52,366 nucleotides of DNA from Spirochaetaceae bacterium (GCA_031280035.1 JAITHJ010000065.1:1-52366); one strand, 5' to 3'; positions 28,835 through 39,521 are shown, counted from the first letter of the stretch. Notes: a model not told the origin generated them from the sequence alone. Numbers and translations: made by a program.

Positions 28835-31045
28835 CTAATCCTTGATTTTCATATAATGTTTACTTTGCGCTTTGCTTAAAAACTTTATGCTTCTTCCTGT
28901 CTCAAATAAAACTTTTATTACCGGCCCGTCTTCGGTTTCTTTTATTTCGCATAATTCACCATAACCGTGATCATCATTAAAGACACGATCGCCTATTCTC
29001 CAGCGGCCGTCAGATGATGTTTTATATCTGATGTGCGAGTGAAAAGTATCTGTGTTAAGAATAATATTCTTTTGCGCTCCAAACCTATGCGGGATTTCTC
29101 CGTTAATTTTAACGCAGGACATATCAGCTTCACGTAAAAACAGAGATGGTTCCATAAATGAAATTTGTCCCCAGACACGCCGAACAGCGCATGATGTCAG
29201 GTAAAGTTCATTCATAGCCCTTGTTACGCCGACATAAAAAAGCCGGCGTTCTTCCTCAAGGTCGTTGTCTTTCTTATCAGTGCGCGGAAAAAGCCCCTGT
29301 TCCAGACCAGTCATAATAACACATTTATACTCTAATCCTTTGGTATTATGCAATGTTATAAGCGTAACTCTATCATCGCTGTCATTTTGTTGTGTTATTG
29401 TTCTATCAAGTTCTATATGTTCAAGGAATTCTAAAAGTCCATCATTATCACATTTATATAAGACAGCGCTGTTTATCAATTCTTGCAGGTTTGCAATACG
29501 TTGTTCGCCAGAAACCTCATCATGATCACGATGATATGCTGCAATTCCTGATGATTCAATAAGCTGGGCAACGCATATTGAAAGCCCGTCGGCAAAACGC
29601 AGTACCGTTTTGTTATCCATCTTTTTTATTCCGCCTTCAAGCGCGGATCTGCCGGTCTTTATAGCCGAAAGGAACGTTTCAATTCCTGAGCGCGCTTTGG
29701 CTGAAAAAGTGGAAGCTGTCTTTTTAAGTGTTGCTTCTATATCCCAGTCATGTTCATTCCAGCGTTCTTTAAGAATTTTATTTATGGTGATTTCTCCTAT
29801 TCCACGCGCGGGTTTGTTTACAACACGGCGGAAACTCACTTCATCTTTTGGATTGACCATAAACGAAAGCAGTGCAAGCGCATCTTTGATTTCTTCACGC
29901 TCATAAAATTTTAAACTTCCAACGATTCTATAGGGTATTTTACGGTGAATAAACTCATTTTCAAAACCCAAAGACTGCGCATTAGTCCGGTAAAGGATTG
30001 CCCAGTCAGAATAGCGTGTCTCTTTTTGCCTGATGGAAGTCTTTATTAAATCAGCGCAGACTTCTGCCTCTCTTTCCTGATTATCCAAAAAATAAAGACA
30101 TGGAAGCTTTCCGCTGCCGCGCACAGCTTCAAGTTTCTTACCATGCCTTCCTTTATTATTTTTGACCACGCTATTGGCAAGATCAAGGATTTCTCTAGTT
30201 GAGCGGTAATTTTTTTCAAGCTTTATAATATCCGCTCCGCCGAACATATCGGAAAAACAAAGAATGTTTTGTACTTCAGCGCCGCGAAACCGGTATATGG
30301 ATTGATCATCATCGCCGACAACACATAGATAAGAACCGGCGCTTGTGATCTTTTTTAGTAATTCAAATTGAGCAACGTTGGCGTCTTGATACTCATCAAC
30401 CATAATTACGCTAAATCTATCTTGAATACGTTCTGCAATTTCAGGCTGCTGCCTAAGTATTTCGATGGGCTTTTTGATAAGATCGCCAAAGTCAACGTTG
30501 CCTGTTTGGCGCATACGCTCTTCATATTTTGCATATATTGCGCGGAATTCTTTGGTATGATTTATGATGGGAAGTTCTTCGCTGTCTGGTCCGATATTTC
30601 TGTCTTTTGCACGCGCAATATATGCTGCAATAAGGCGTAATTCATCTTTTTTTTTATCTATAACAGAACTCAACAACGATACAACGTCATCATCATCATA
30701 AATGATAAAATTCGAATTGAGCTTAGCCGCTTCAGCATTTCGCCGCAGAAACCATGCACCGAAAGAATGGAAGGTACGTATCATGGAATTTTCAGAATCC
30801 GGTTCGATTAACGCGGCGCGTGAAGCCATTTCCTTTGCGGCTTTATTGGTAAATGTTACAGCGAGTATTGACCACGGTTTTACGTTTTTTTCACGGATGA
30901 AATAGGCTATTTTCGTTGTAATTACACGGGTTTTACCGGATCCTGCGCCTGCTAAAATGAGCAAAGGACGGCCTGTATGATACACTGCGTTACGTTGCGT
31001 CTCATTCAACGCGGAAAGATAATCAGGAAGCGCATTCTGTTCCAT
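28835..31045 (-). CDS. ATP-dependent DNA helicase, UvrD/PcrA/Rep family
   Basis: LAGAGSGKTRVIT, VDEYQDANVAQFELL, GDDDQSIYRFRGA, TLHNTKGLEYKCVIMTGLEQGLFP. Confidence 0.95.
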   Translation of the reverse strand: MEQNALPDYLSALNETQRNAVYHTGRPLLILAGAGSGKTRVITTKIAYFIREKNVKPWSILAVTFTNKAAKEMASRAALIEPDSENSMIRTFHSFGAWFLRRNAEAAKLNSNFIIYDDDDVVSLLSSVIDKKKDELRLIAAYIARAKDRNIGPDSEELPIINHTKEFRAIYAKYEERMRQTGNVDFGDLIKKPIEILRQQPEIAERIQDRFSVIMVDEYQDANVAQFELLKKITSAGSYLCVVGDDDQSIYRFRGAEVQNILCFSDMFGGADIIKLEKNYRSTREILDLANSVVKNNKGRHGKKLEAVRGSGKLPCLYFLDNQEREAEVCADLIKTSIRQKETRYSDWAILYRTNAQSLGFENEFIHRKIPYRIVGSLKFYEREEIKDALALLSFMVNPKDEVSFRRVVNKPARGIGEITINKILKERWNEHDWDIEATLKKTASTFSAKARSGIETFLSAIKTGRSALEGGIKKMDNKTVLRFADGLSICVAQLIESSGIAAYHRDHDEVSGEQRIANLQELINSAVLYKCDNDGLLEFLEHIELDRTITQQNDSDDRVTLITLHNTKGLEYKCVIMTGLEQGLFPRTDKKDNDLEEERRLFYVGVTRAMNELYLTSCAVRRVWGQISFMEPSLFLREADMSCVKINGEIPHRFGAQKNIILNTDTFHSHIRYKTSSDGRWRIGDRVFNDDHGYGELCEIKETEDGPVIKVLFETGRSIKFLSKAQSKHYMKIKD

Positions 31046-31151
31046 TCTTAATAATGATATATGATTTTTTTTGTTACCGCAATGGCTGTATTGAATGGTT
31101 TGCCTGCTTTACGTTAAAAAAAATGCAAACGGATTGCCGCATACACGAATT

Positions 31152-31937
31152 TTAATCTTCATTCGGATCGATATCTTTAATTATAACTTTAACTGAAACA
31201 ATTTTTCTGCCTTCAATGTCTTGAACAATAAATTCCATATTATTGTAGGAGACTTTTTCATATTTAACCGGTATTCTCCCCAAAAGATCAAAGACAAATC
31301 CGCCAAGCGTATCAAATTCTTCATTTGGCAATTCTATATTAAGCTCTTTTGCAAGATCGCTAAGATTGATGCGGGCGTCGCAAAGCCATGAATTATCGTT
31401 AAGTTTTATAATATCTTCCATTTCATTATCAAATTCATCTTGAATATCTCCAATTATTTCTTCTATAATATCTTCCAGTGAGACTATACCGGAAACGCCT
31501 CCATATTCATCAACAACAATTGCTATATGTACATGTTTTCCCTGAAATTCATGCAGCAAATCATCAATGTGTTTTGTTTCAGGGACAAAAAACGCTTTAT
31601 GAATAATGTCTTCTATTTTAAAGTCTTCATTTTTGATGAGTTTTTTTAATATATCTTTGGTATAAACAACACCCATAATATTATCAATAGTTTCTTTGTA
31701 TACAGGAAAACGTGAATGCTCGCTTTCCGCAACGACTTTTAGCACCTCGTCTTTCGGCGCATCCAATTGAATAAATTCCGCATCAATGCGTGGAATCATG
31801 ATTTCTTTCACGGTAGTTTTATTGAATTCAACTACGCCGCGTATCATTTCTTGCTGATTTGATTCAAGTGAATCATAGTCTTTTAGAGTCTGTTTGTTTT
31901 TACCAAGTAAGTTTTTAATAAACTTTGGCATATCCAT
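31152..31937 (-). CDS. CorC/TlyC-type CBS-domain protein
   Basis: VKEIMIPRIDAEFI, FPVYKETIDNIMGVVYTKDIL, VVDEYGGVSGIVSLEDIIEEIIGDIQDEFD. Confidence 0.9.
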   Translation of the reverse strand: MDMPKFIKNLLGKNKQTLKDYDSLESNQQEMIRGVVEFNKTTVKEIMIPRIDAEFIQLDAPKDEVLKVVAESEHSRFPVYKETIDNIMGVVYTKDILKKLIKNEDFKIEDIIHKAFFVPETKHIDDLLHEFQGKHVHIAIVVDEYGGVSGIVSLEDIIEEIIGDIQDEFDNEMEDIIKLNDNSWLCDARINLSDLAKELNIELPNEEFDTLGGFVFDLLGRIPVKYEKVSYNNMEFIVQDIEGRKIVSVKVIIKDIDPNED

Positions 31938-31968
31938 TATAGTACCATCCTTTATGCTATTAAAATAT

Positions 31969-32442
31969 TTAGCACAATATTTTCTCTTCTTTTAGCTTGA
32001 TTAATATTGATTCTTGTATTGACAGCATAGGTTCTACCGCGAGTATTGCTGTGTTTATGTCGTTTTTAACATGATTGAAACCAGCAAGATGCAATAAACC
32101 ATGAACTAAAAGCCGGCGCAGCTCTTCATCTTCGCTTAAGCCAAAATATGCCGCGTTTACAGGCAGTGTTTCAAGCGAAATAATTATATCGCCGGATATA
32201 TAACGCTTTTTACCATTCTCAATAATAAAATCGCCTATAGGGAATGAGAGAACATCAGTTGCCGTATTTTTGTATCTGTATTTTTTGTTTAAGATTCGAA
32301 TGAATGCGTCATTACAGAACAGAATTGATACATCCCAGTTATTATGCCGCAATATTCGTAATGTTTTAAGAACAAATGAACGAGCGGCATGTACCCATGC
32401 AGGCAATGGTACCTCTTCTGCAGAAATATCGATCCTATTCAT
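31969..32442 (-). CDS. ybeY: Endoribonuclease YbeY
   Basis: NKKYRYKNTATDVLSFP and HGLLHLAGFNH metal motif (HGxLHLxGxDH-like). Confidence 0.93.
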   Translation of the reverse strand: MNRIDISAEEVPLPAWVHAARSFVLKTLRILRHNNWDVSILFCNDAFIRILNKKYRYKNTATDVLSFPIGDFIIENGKKRYISGDIIISLETLPVNAAYFGLSEDEELRRLLVHGLLHLAGFNHVKNDINTAILAVEPMLSIQESILIKLKEEKILC

Positions 32443-33899
32443 TATTCATCATCCTTTGCGGAGTCTTTTGTCTGATTGGGATATTCAATTCGTGTGTGAT
32501 AATAACTTGTGATTACTCGAACAAAAATTTTCTTTATTGTTTCCAGTTCACGGAATGTCAGTTCAGATTGCGAAAGCTGTGCAGAATCAATTTTTTTTGT
32601 AATGAGCTCATTGATGAATTTCTCAAGGCGGCTTGTACTCGGTTTATCAAGCGTACGTACTGCCGCTTCGGTAACATCTGCAAGCATAACAACAGCAGCT
32701 TCTTTTGTTTGCGGAGGATGTCCTGGATAACAAAAATCTTCCATTTCGACATGTTCTTCTTTCTTTAAGGCTTCGTAGTAAAAGTATGCTATAAGACTAT
32801 TGCCGTGATGGCTTGCTATAATATCAATGACTTCATTTGGCAGGCCGATTGCGTGGCCTTTTTCAACTCCTAGTTTTACATGGCTTCTTATTACCGTTGC
32901 TGAAAGTCTTGGATTAATATCATCGTGTTTGTTCTCCATTTTCTGATTTTCAACAAAGTAGTCAGGCTGATCTATTTTTCCAATATCATGATAATACGCG
33001 CCGACACGGGCAAGTAGAGACCGCGCGCCTATTTCTTGACAGGCCGCTTCAGCCAGATTAGCAACAATAAGTGAGTGATTGTACGTTCCGGGTGTTTTTG
33101 ATGCAAGAAGCCGCATCATTGGCGCGCCCAAATCAAGCAGTTCAATAAGCCGGAACGCCGTAGCGCTGTGAAGCATATTTTCAAAGACAGGCGTAATTCC
33201 CAGTACAAGCATACCGGATGCTATACCATTTATCGCGGAAAAAAAGAGAATAGTCGAATAAAACATCCACGGCATTTTGCGGCTTAGGAGAAGAGCGCTT
33301 ATGGTTATAGTATGTACTATGGCGACAATAGCGCCCGCTTTTGCCATGTCTATTCGTTTTTTTGCGTTTTGTAAAACAAATGATGAAGCAATGCCTGATG
33401 TAAGCGCAAATATAAGCGCGTATCTATCAAAGCTGTGAATAAGAAATGCGCCCAGCGGAAATAAGATTCCCATTATACGCGCATGAGGAGTGCTTACCAT
33501 TATAGATACAAGCATGACTATAAGCGATGTTGGCATTACAACGGATATTGGCATTGCGCCGTTAAAGAACGCGTTATTATCTATAAAATGCGCGGCTATA
33601 AAATACAATGCTGTAAGTGAAATTAAAAGATAAGTCTCGCCAACTTTAAGCCTTTTTCCGGTGGATTTATAGCCGCAAAGACAGATGAAAAACAAATAAA
33701 AAAGCAGCAAATATAGCCCAATATTTCCTGTTAGTACAAATAGAGATTTTTCAGCGATGAGAGCGGGAATAACTATTATCAAGAAAGCCATAAAACTGGC
33801 AATTGCAATTCCAGGAGTTTTTGCGGCTTCTTTTATTTGTCCGCTGATTTTTATGAATAAAGAATTATATTCTTCGTTGTTATTATTTTTCTTTTTCAT
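32442..33899 (-). CDS. 7TM-HD phosphohydrolase, PgpH-like
   Basis: Multiple TMs then GTYNHSLIVANLAEAA, YYHDIGKIDQPDYF, ASHHGNSLIAYFYYEA, MLADVTEAAVRTL. Confidence 0.9.
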   Translation of the reverse strand: MKKKNNNNEEYNSLFIKISGQIKEAAKTPGIAIASFMAFLIIVIPALIAEKSLFVLTGNIGLYLLLFYLFFICLCGYKSTGKRLKVGETYLLISLTALYFIAAHFIDNNAFFNGAMPISVVMPTSLIVMLVSIMVSTPHARIMGILFPLGAFLIHSFDRYALIFALTSGIASSFVLQNAKKRIDMAKAGAIVAIVHTITISALLLSRKMPWMFYSTILFFSAINGIASGMLVLGITPVFENMLHSATAFRLIELLDLGAPMMRLLASKTPGTYNHSLIVANLAEAACQEIGARSLLARVGAYYHDIGKIDQPDYFVENQKMENKHDDINPRLSATVIRSHVKLGVEKGHAIGLPNEVIDIIASHHGNSLIAYFYYEALKKEEHVEMEDFCYPGHPPQTKEAAVVMLADVTEAAVRTLDKPSTSRLEKFINELITKKIDSAQLSQSELTFRELETIKKIFVRVITSYYHTRIEYPNQTKDSAKDDE

Positions 33900-34842
33900 T
33901 GTTATATGCTTCTATAATCCTTTTGACAAGAGGATTTCGTACAACATCCTGCGTATGAAGATAAGAAATATTTACGCCGTCAACATCTGAAAGGACAGAG
34001 ACAGCATTTAAAAGTCCGGACTCAATTCTTTTTGGCAGATCAATTTGTGTTATATCACCGGTAATAACAGCTCGTGCGCTGGAACCAAGCCTTGTTAAAA
34101 ACATCTTCATCTGTTCTTTTGTGGTGTTCTGCGCTTCATCTAAAATGATAAATGAATCGTTAAAACTCCGTCCTCTCATATACGCAAGCGGCGCTATTTC
34201 TATTATCCTGTTTTCTTCCAGCCGCCGGATAATTTCATAGGGAACAAGCGATTCCATTGCATCATAAAGCGGTCTGAGATACGGATTTATTTTTTGTTCT
34301 AAATCTCCCGGCAAATATCCAAGACTTTCGCCGCTTTCTACGACCGGACGGGTTAATACAAGTTTCCTCATTTTTTTTGAAAGCACTGTTGACAGCGCAT
34401 GGGCTATAGCAAGAAATGTTTTACCTGTACCGGCAGGGCCTATGGCAAAACATAGTTCATAATTTTTGATAGCTTTTATGTATTCACCCTGATTCGAGCT
34501 TTTTGGAAAAATTTTTCCAAAACCATTTGGTATTGTGATAAGAGCGTCCCGGAAATATCCTGCATTTTTTTTATCTAAGGATGTTCTAGCAAGCGCATGT
34601 ACATAATCAGGCGACGGCCTGTCGCCTTCACGAACAGCGGTGATTAAATCATCCATAACGGTTTTAAACCGCTCTATACCAGTCTTATCCAGTCCTTTCA
34701 TTCGGACTTCATTGCCCTTTACGGCAACTTTCCCGCCCAGACTGAGTGAAAGCGCTTTAAGATTGTCATCGTTTGCTCCACAAACGCCGGAAACAAGATC
34801 TCGAGTCTCCAGAACAATAGCTATACTGTCGTCCAAAAACAC
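33883..34842 (-). CDS. phoH: PhoH-family ATPase
   Basis: GPAGTGKTFLAIA, TRPVVESGESLGYLPGDLEQKINPYLRPLYDAM, ILDEAQNTTKEQMKMFLTRLG. Confidence 0.94.
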   Translation of the reverse strand: MFLDDSIAIVLETRDLVSGVCGANDDNLKALSLSLGGKVAVKGNEVRMKGLDKTGIERFKTVMDDLITAVREGDRPSPDYVHALARTSLDKKNAGYFRDALITIPNGFGKIFPKSSNQGEYIKAIKNYELCFAIGPAGTGKTFLAIAHALSTVLSKKMRKLVLTRPVVESGESLGYLPGDLEQKINPYLRPLYDAMESLVPYEIIRRLEENRIIEIAPLAYMRGRSFNDSFIILDEAQNTTKEQMKMFLTRLGSSARAVITGDITQIDLPKRIESGLLNAVSVLSDVDGVNISYLHTQDVVRNPLVKRIIEAYNNEKEK

Positions 34843-35031
34843 CTCTATACAGAAATTTAAACCGAAATAAGGTGTGAGTCAAGCCCATCATTTACAGGCT
34901 GCCGGTTTGCGTATTATGCGGAAAATCAGAGCATTCTGAATTATATATGCTGCGCGTTGCAGCCCAAATTTTTCCACTGTAGTAATGCTACTGCATTTTA
35001 CTGTGAGAAGATCGCAGATATAAGGAATACG

Positions 35032-35391
35032 CTAAGATTCATCGCCGGAAGTTTCCGGCAATGAATCTTCCTTTTGTGCAATGTGATTTTTATTTATAAA
35101 ATAGATATTAAGCAGTTCAGACCGCAGCGCTTCAATTTCAGCTTTGATGTGTTGTTTTTTACCTGACAATTCTTCCAGCAGCGCATCGCGCGCGCCTTCA
35201 ACGGTAAATTTCTTTTCATGCACAAGATATTTTATTCGGAGCAGCATTTCAACATCTCTTGTAGAATAAAGAAAGCGTCCGCCGCCGTCTTTTTGCGGTT
35301 GTATCATTGGAATAAGTTTTTCCCAATAACGTATAATATGACCTTTCTCATTCAAGAGTTTTTCAAGGTCGCCGGTTGTATAAGTATTCAT
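35032..35391 (-). CDS. MerR-family HTH regulator
   Basis: YTTGDLEKLLNEKGHIIRYWEK...GGGRFLYSTRDVEMLLRIKYLVHEKKFTVEGARDALL. Confidence 0.85.
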   Translation of the reverse strand: MNTYTTGDLEKLLNEKGHIIRYWEKLIPMIQPQKDGGGRFLYSTRDVEMLLRIKYLVHEKKFTVEGARDALLEELSGKKQHIKAEIEALRSELLNIYFINKNHIAQKEDSLPETSGDES

Positions 35392-36746
35392 GTTCCACGC
35401 CGTTCCTTTCTGGACGATTCTATTTCCAAGCTAATCGGAATCATCGTGTAGCCGGCGTCTTTTCGGAGTTTATTGGTAATATAAGCTCCATAACTCTCTG
35501 TCCAGGCGCGCGGACGCGATACAAATAACTTGAATATAACAGGATTATCAGATATTTGTAAGCCGTATTTTATTTTGAATCGTGTTGCAGGACCGGATGG
35601 CGGCGGATATTCGTATTGCCAGCGTTCAATGAGTTCATTAAGCGCTGCCGTTCCTGTTCGGCGGGTAAGCTGCTTGAAGATTGCTGCCGCTGTATCAAGC
35701 AGCGCTCCAACGCCGACGCCTGTCAGTGCGCTTACCGGTAATACCGGCACATAAGCCATTTTAGGGAATAAAAATCGGAGGCGGTCCCGCGCCGCGTTAA
35801 AAGCATTTTTTATCTGAGGCATTGTATCCCATTTGTTTAGCACAAATATAACGGCGCGTTTGCGCTCTGATGCAAGCGCGGCAATTTTTTTATCTTGATC
35901 GGAAAGCCCGTCTATTGCGTCAATAAGCAGCAGGATAATATCGGCTTGATCCATTGTTTTAATTGCATGATTTACCGAATAGTATTCTATATCTTCATTA
36001 ATTTTATTTTTTCGCCGTATTCCCGCCGTATCAAGCGTAATAAATTTTTGTCCTTTATGAAAGAAGATGCCTTCTATGACGTCTCTTGTTGTTCCTGGAA
36101 TATCGCTTACAATTGAAGCTGAAGACGATGTGAGCCTGTTTGAAAGCGTGGATTTCCCTGTATTTGGTTTTCCGGTCAGAGCGATTTTTATAGGCGGCGT
36201 TTCATCGGTTACCGGTTCAATTTTTGAGAAATCAAGTCTTTTTATAAGCGACTCAGAAAATTCCGCAATATTATCTCCGTGTTCAGCGGAAATAAAATGA
36301 ATTTCATCAAACCCAAATGACAATGTATTGTAACTTTCCGCAATCAGTCTTCCGCCTTCGGTTTTGTTTATGCAGACTACAAGTTTATGCCGCACAGCGC
36401 GTAAAAGAGCGATGAATTCCTCGTCTTCCGCTGAAATCTCTCCTGCGGCCAGTATTAGCACGACAATATCAGCGCTTTTTATTGTTTCAAGCGTACGGGT
36501 TACAACAAGTTCATCAATATCCGGTTCACGGTCAAGCTTGAACCCGCCGGTATCTATGAGTCTGACAGGCTGTCCGCAGATAAATACGTCTGTTTCAACA
36601 GCATCGCGGGTTACGCCGGAAATTGGACTGGTTATCGCGCGCCTTTTATGCGCAAGCCTGTTAAAAAGAGTTGATTTTCCCACATTTGGCCGTCCGGCAA
36701 GGACTACGCGAGGAAGATTTTTGTATTTTTCGGTTGAGAAATCCAA
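35388..36746 (-). CDS. der: Ribosome biogenesis GTPase Der (EngA)
   Basis: Two G domains: GRPNVGKSTLFNRL and GKPNTGKSTLSNRL; DTGG, DTAGIRRK, NKWD; C-terminal KH-like domain. Confidence 0.95.
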   Translation of the reverse strand: MDFSTEKYKNLPRVVLAGRPNVGKSTLFNRLAHKRRAITSPISGVTRDAVETDVFICGQPVRLIDTGGFKLDREPDIDELVVTRTLETIKSADIVVLILAAGEISAEDEEFIALLRAVRHKLVVCINKTEGGRLIAESYNTLSFGFDEIHFISAEHGDNIAEFSESLIKRLDFSKIEPVTDETPPIKIALTGKPNTGKSTLSNRLTSSSASIVSDIPGTTRDVIEGIFFHKGQKFITLDTAGIRRKNKINEDIEYYSVNHAIKTMDQADIILLLIDAIDGLSDQDKKIAALASERKRAVIFVLNKWDTMPQIKNAFNAARDRLRFLFPKMAYVPVLPVSALTGVGVGALLDTAAAIFKQLTRRTGTAALNELIERWQYEYPPPSGPATRFKIKYGLQISDNPVIFKLFVSRPRAWTESYGAYITNKLRKDAGYTMIPISLEIESSRKERRGT

Positions 36747-36858
36747 TGCCTGTCTCCTTTAGTTTGCGTGCGGTTTGCATCCTGCTTTGAAACCAAACAT
36801 CAGTCATTATACTGGTTTTACAGCAATAGGCTACCCTGCGGCAAACGGCGCGAGGCGG

Positions 36859-37026
36859 CTATCCGGCGTCTTTTGTTTTTTGTGGGCGGCGGCGGCATAA
36901 TGAACAGTCTTTCCCGCCGCCGCCACCGCAGCATGACGGATTTTTTGAGCGAAAGATTCGTACAGCGTGAACAACAAAAAACACTGCCGCCAGCGTTATG
37001 ATTACGATTACAATTATAGTTTCCAT
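36859..37026 (-). CDS. FeoB-associated Cys-rich membrane protein (55 aa, absent from ORF track)
   Basis: Hand translation: METIIVIVIITLAAVFFVVHAVRIFRSKNPSCCGGGGGKDCSLCRRRPQKTKDAG*; SD AAGGA before ATG; directly 3' of feoB. Confidence 0.82.
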   Translation of the reverse strand: METIIVIVIITLAAVFFVVHAVRIFRSKNPSCCGGGGGKDCSLCRRRPQKTKDAG

Positions 37027-37040
37027 GTTTTCCTTAATAA

Positions 37041-37072
37041 GACGCCGGTTTCGCTATTGACTTACCGGCGTC
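37041..37072 (-). other. Hairpin between feoB and the Cys-rich small gene
   Basis: GACGCCGGT / ACCGGCGTC perfect 9-bp arms, 14-nt loop. Confidence 0.65.
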
Positions 37073-37082
37073 CCGGTATGCG

Positions 37083-39266
37083 TTATATCAGCATTCCGAT
37101 CTGATATACGACAAAACTTACCAGCCAGCCTATAGTCAGCAAAAACGCGCACTCAAAACCGAGCCATTTCCAGCCAAGTTCCGCTTTGATTGTAGCAAGC
37201 GCGGCAAAACAGGGTGGAATAATCAACATAAAAAGCATAAACACAAAAGCGGTGAGCGGTGAAAGACTTGTGTCGGCGGCAAGCGCATCGCGCAGGCTTT
37301 CATTTTCTTCGGTTTCTTCGCCGCCTACGCGGTATAATACGCCTAATGTTGATACGACAATTTCTTTTGCGGCAAAGGCGGGAAGTATTGAAACCGACAT
37401 ACGCCAGTTGAAGCCAAGCGGCGTAAATACCGGTTCAATGATTTTGCCGATATGTCCGGCAATACTATGTTCAAGCGCGGTTCCTGATTCAACGGCGCTA
37501 ATGTATCCTTCAATTTCTTCTTCACTTGCTTCAGAATGAGTTGAAAGGAATGCAGCGGCGGCGCTTTCCCGCGCTTCTTCAGGAAGTTCATAACGGGGAA
37601 ATGTTGTAAGCGCCCATATCAGTATGGATGCCGCCATAATTATCAAACCCGCGCGGGAAATATAACTTGAAATCTTCTCCCATACGTGCCAAAGTACGCC
37701 GCGTAAAGTAGGAAGACGGTAGGGCGGCAGTTCCATCACAAAAGGAGTTGGAGCGCCGCGTAAAACCGTATTTCGCAGTACAAGCGCCGATGCAAATGCG
37801 AGTGCGATTCCGCATAGATAGATAAGCATGACGATATTTCCTGCGTTATTGCCAAAAAATGCGCCTGCCAGCAGTAAATGAATGGGAAGTTTTGCCCCGC
37901 AGCTCATCATAGGAGTTACCAGTACGGTAATAATGCGGTCTCGTTTGCTTTTAAGAGTGCGCGATGACATAACAGCGGGTACTGAACAGCCAAAACCAAG
38001 CATAAGCGGAAATATTGACTGCCCGTGAAGTCCAAAGGTATGCAAAAGCTTGTCTGCGGCAAAGGCCGCCCGCGCTGTATAACCAAGGTCATCGAGTATT
38101 GAAAGAAAAAAGAAGAGTATCACAATGAGGGGAACAAAGCTTAACACACCGCCCGCGCCGCCTATGATGCCGTCAACCACCAGTGAATTAAGCAGTCCCG
38201 GCGGAATAATCTCTGAGGCTGTATCGCTTAAGAAGCCAAAGAAAGTTTCAAGCCATTCCTGCGGATACGCGCCGATAGTAAACGTAAGCTGGAAAACAGC
38301 CCAAAGCACCCCAAAAAACAGGGGCAGCGCGAGAAAACGGTTCATCATGAATTTATCAATGACTTCAGTTATTGACAGCCTTTGTTCTTTTTTTGTTTTC
38401 ACTATGTTCTGTACTGTGTTATAAATGTAGCTGTAGCGTTGTTCGGAAATAACAATTTCACTGTCTTTGCCAAACTGTGTTTCTATTTCGTTTATCGCGG
38501 TATGTACAAGCGATTTTACCGAGTCAGCAGCGTTCCATTTATTTATTATAGAAGCGGCAATTTCATCTTTTTCAAGAAGTTTTATCGCAAGCCAGCGCGG
38601 ATTTTCCGATTGAGTCTTGTTGTTGTTCGCCTTACTGTTGTTCGCGATGGCTGCAGTAATCGTCTCAAGTTTTTCCTCAATTTCTTTGGCATAGCGGATG
38701 ATGGTTGAGCCGGTTTTAATATGGTTTGCGGTGTCTGGCAAACTGCTGCCGGTTTTAGTTTTATCCAAGTCCGCCGCCTGCTGTTTTATGACTTCGAGCA
38801 GCGTATTGATTCCCTGACTGTGGTGCGCTGTTGTTTTGACGAACGGAGAATCAAACGCCGCTGAAATTGCCTTTTCATCAATGATGATGCCGCACCGCGC
38901 CGCCTCATCACTCATATTGAGCGCAGCGATCACAGGAATATCGAGCTCTCTCATTTGAAGATATAAGTTCAGATTTCTCTGAAGGTTGGTCGAGTCCAGA
39001 ACATCGATTATAAGATCAGGTTTTTCATTCAGCAAAAAATCCCGTGAAACAACTTCGTCCTCTGAATAGGCCGTAAGACTGTAAATGCCGGGCAAGTCAA
39101 CAAAGTGAAGCGTTATGCCGTTGTACTGCCGCGTACCTTCACGTTTTTCTACCGTAACGCCCGGATAGTTCCCCACATGGTGATGAGCCCCCGTCAGCGC
39201 ATTAAAAAGAGTTGTTTTACCAGCGTTTGGATTGCCGCTGATGGCGATTAACAGATTGTCTTTCAT
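37083..39266 (-). CDS. feoB: Ferrous iron transporter FeoB
   Basis: GNPNAGKTTLFNALTG, DLPGIYSLTAYSEDE, NMSDEA, GFGCSVPAVMSSRTL. Confidence 0.96.
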   Translation of the reverse strand: MKDNLLIAISGNPNAGKTTLFNALTGAHHHVGNYPGVTVEKREGTRQYNGITLHFVDLPGIYSLTAYSEDEVVSRDFLLNEKPDLIIDVLDSTNLQRNLNLYLQMRELDIPVIAALNMSDEAARCGIIIDEKAISAAFDSPFVKTTAHHSQGINTLLEVIKQQAADLDKTKTGSSLPDTANHIKTGSTIIRYAKEIEEKLETITAAIANNSKANNNKTQSENPRWLAIKLLEKDEIAASIINKWNAADSVKSLVHTAINEIETQFGKDSEIVISEQRYSYIYNTVQNIVKTKKEQRLSITEVIDKFMMNRFLALPLFFGVLWAVFQLTFTIGAYPQEWLETFFGFLSDTASEIIPPGLLNSLVVDGIIGGAGGVLSFVPLIVILFFFLSILDDLGYTARAAFAADKLLHTFGLHGQSIFPLMLGFGCSVPAVMSSRTLKSKRDRIITVLVTPMMSCGAKLPIHLLLAGAFFGNNAGNIVMLIYLCGIALAFASALVLRNTVLRGAPTPFVMELPPYRLPTLRGVLWHVWEKISSYISRAGLIIMAASILIWALTTFPRYELPEEARESAAAAFLSTHSEASEEEIEGYISAVESGTALEHSIAGHIGKIIEPVFTPLGFNWRMSVSILPAFAAKEIVVSTLGVLYRVGGEETEENESLRDALAADTSLSPLTAFVFMLFMLIIPPCFAALATIKAELGWKWLGFECAFLLTIGWLVSFVVYQIGMLI

Positions 39267-39505
39267 GACGCCTCCTTTTGATCGCAGAGTTCGATTTCTA
39301 TGCCGTGCGCCTCAAAACGGCGGATAAGCACGTCATAGTCCATGACTCGTGCCTGCATCGGCCCTCCAAGGAAACTCTTTCGTATTACCACGCCGCAGAC
39401 GCCTTCAATAAAGCCCATATCGGCAAGCCGCTTCCCCGTTTCCTTGCTGAGGTTTAGCCTGATAATCCTGAACGCCGCACCGCGCGGCGACTTATCTAAA
39501 AACAT
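39263..39505 (-). CDS. feoA: FeoA family protein
   Basis: 80 aa SH3-like; ADMGFIEGVCGVVIRKSFLGGPMQARVMDYDVLIRR; overlaps feoB start. Confidence 0.9.
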   Translation of the reverse strand: MFLDKSPRGAAFRIIRLNLSKETGKRLADMGFIEGVCGVVIRKSFLGGPMQARVMDYDVLIRRFEAHGIEIELCDQKEAS

Positions 39506-39521
39506 AAATTGCCTCCAAAAG

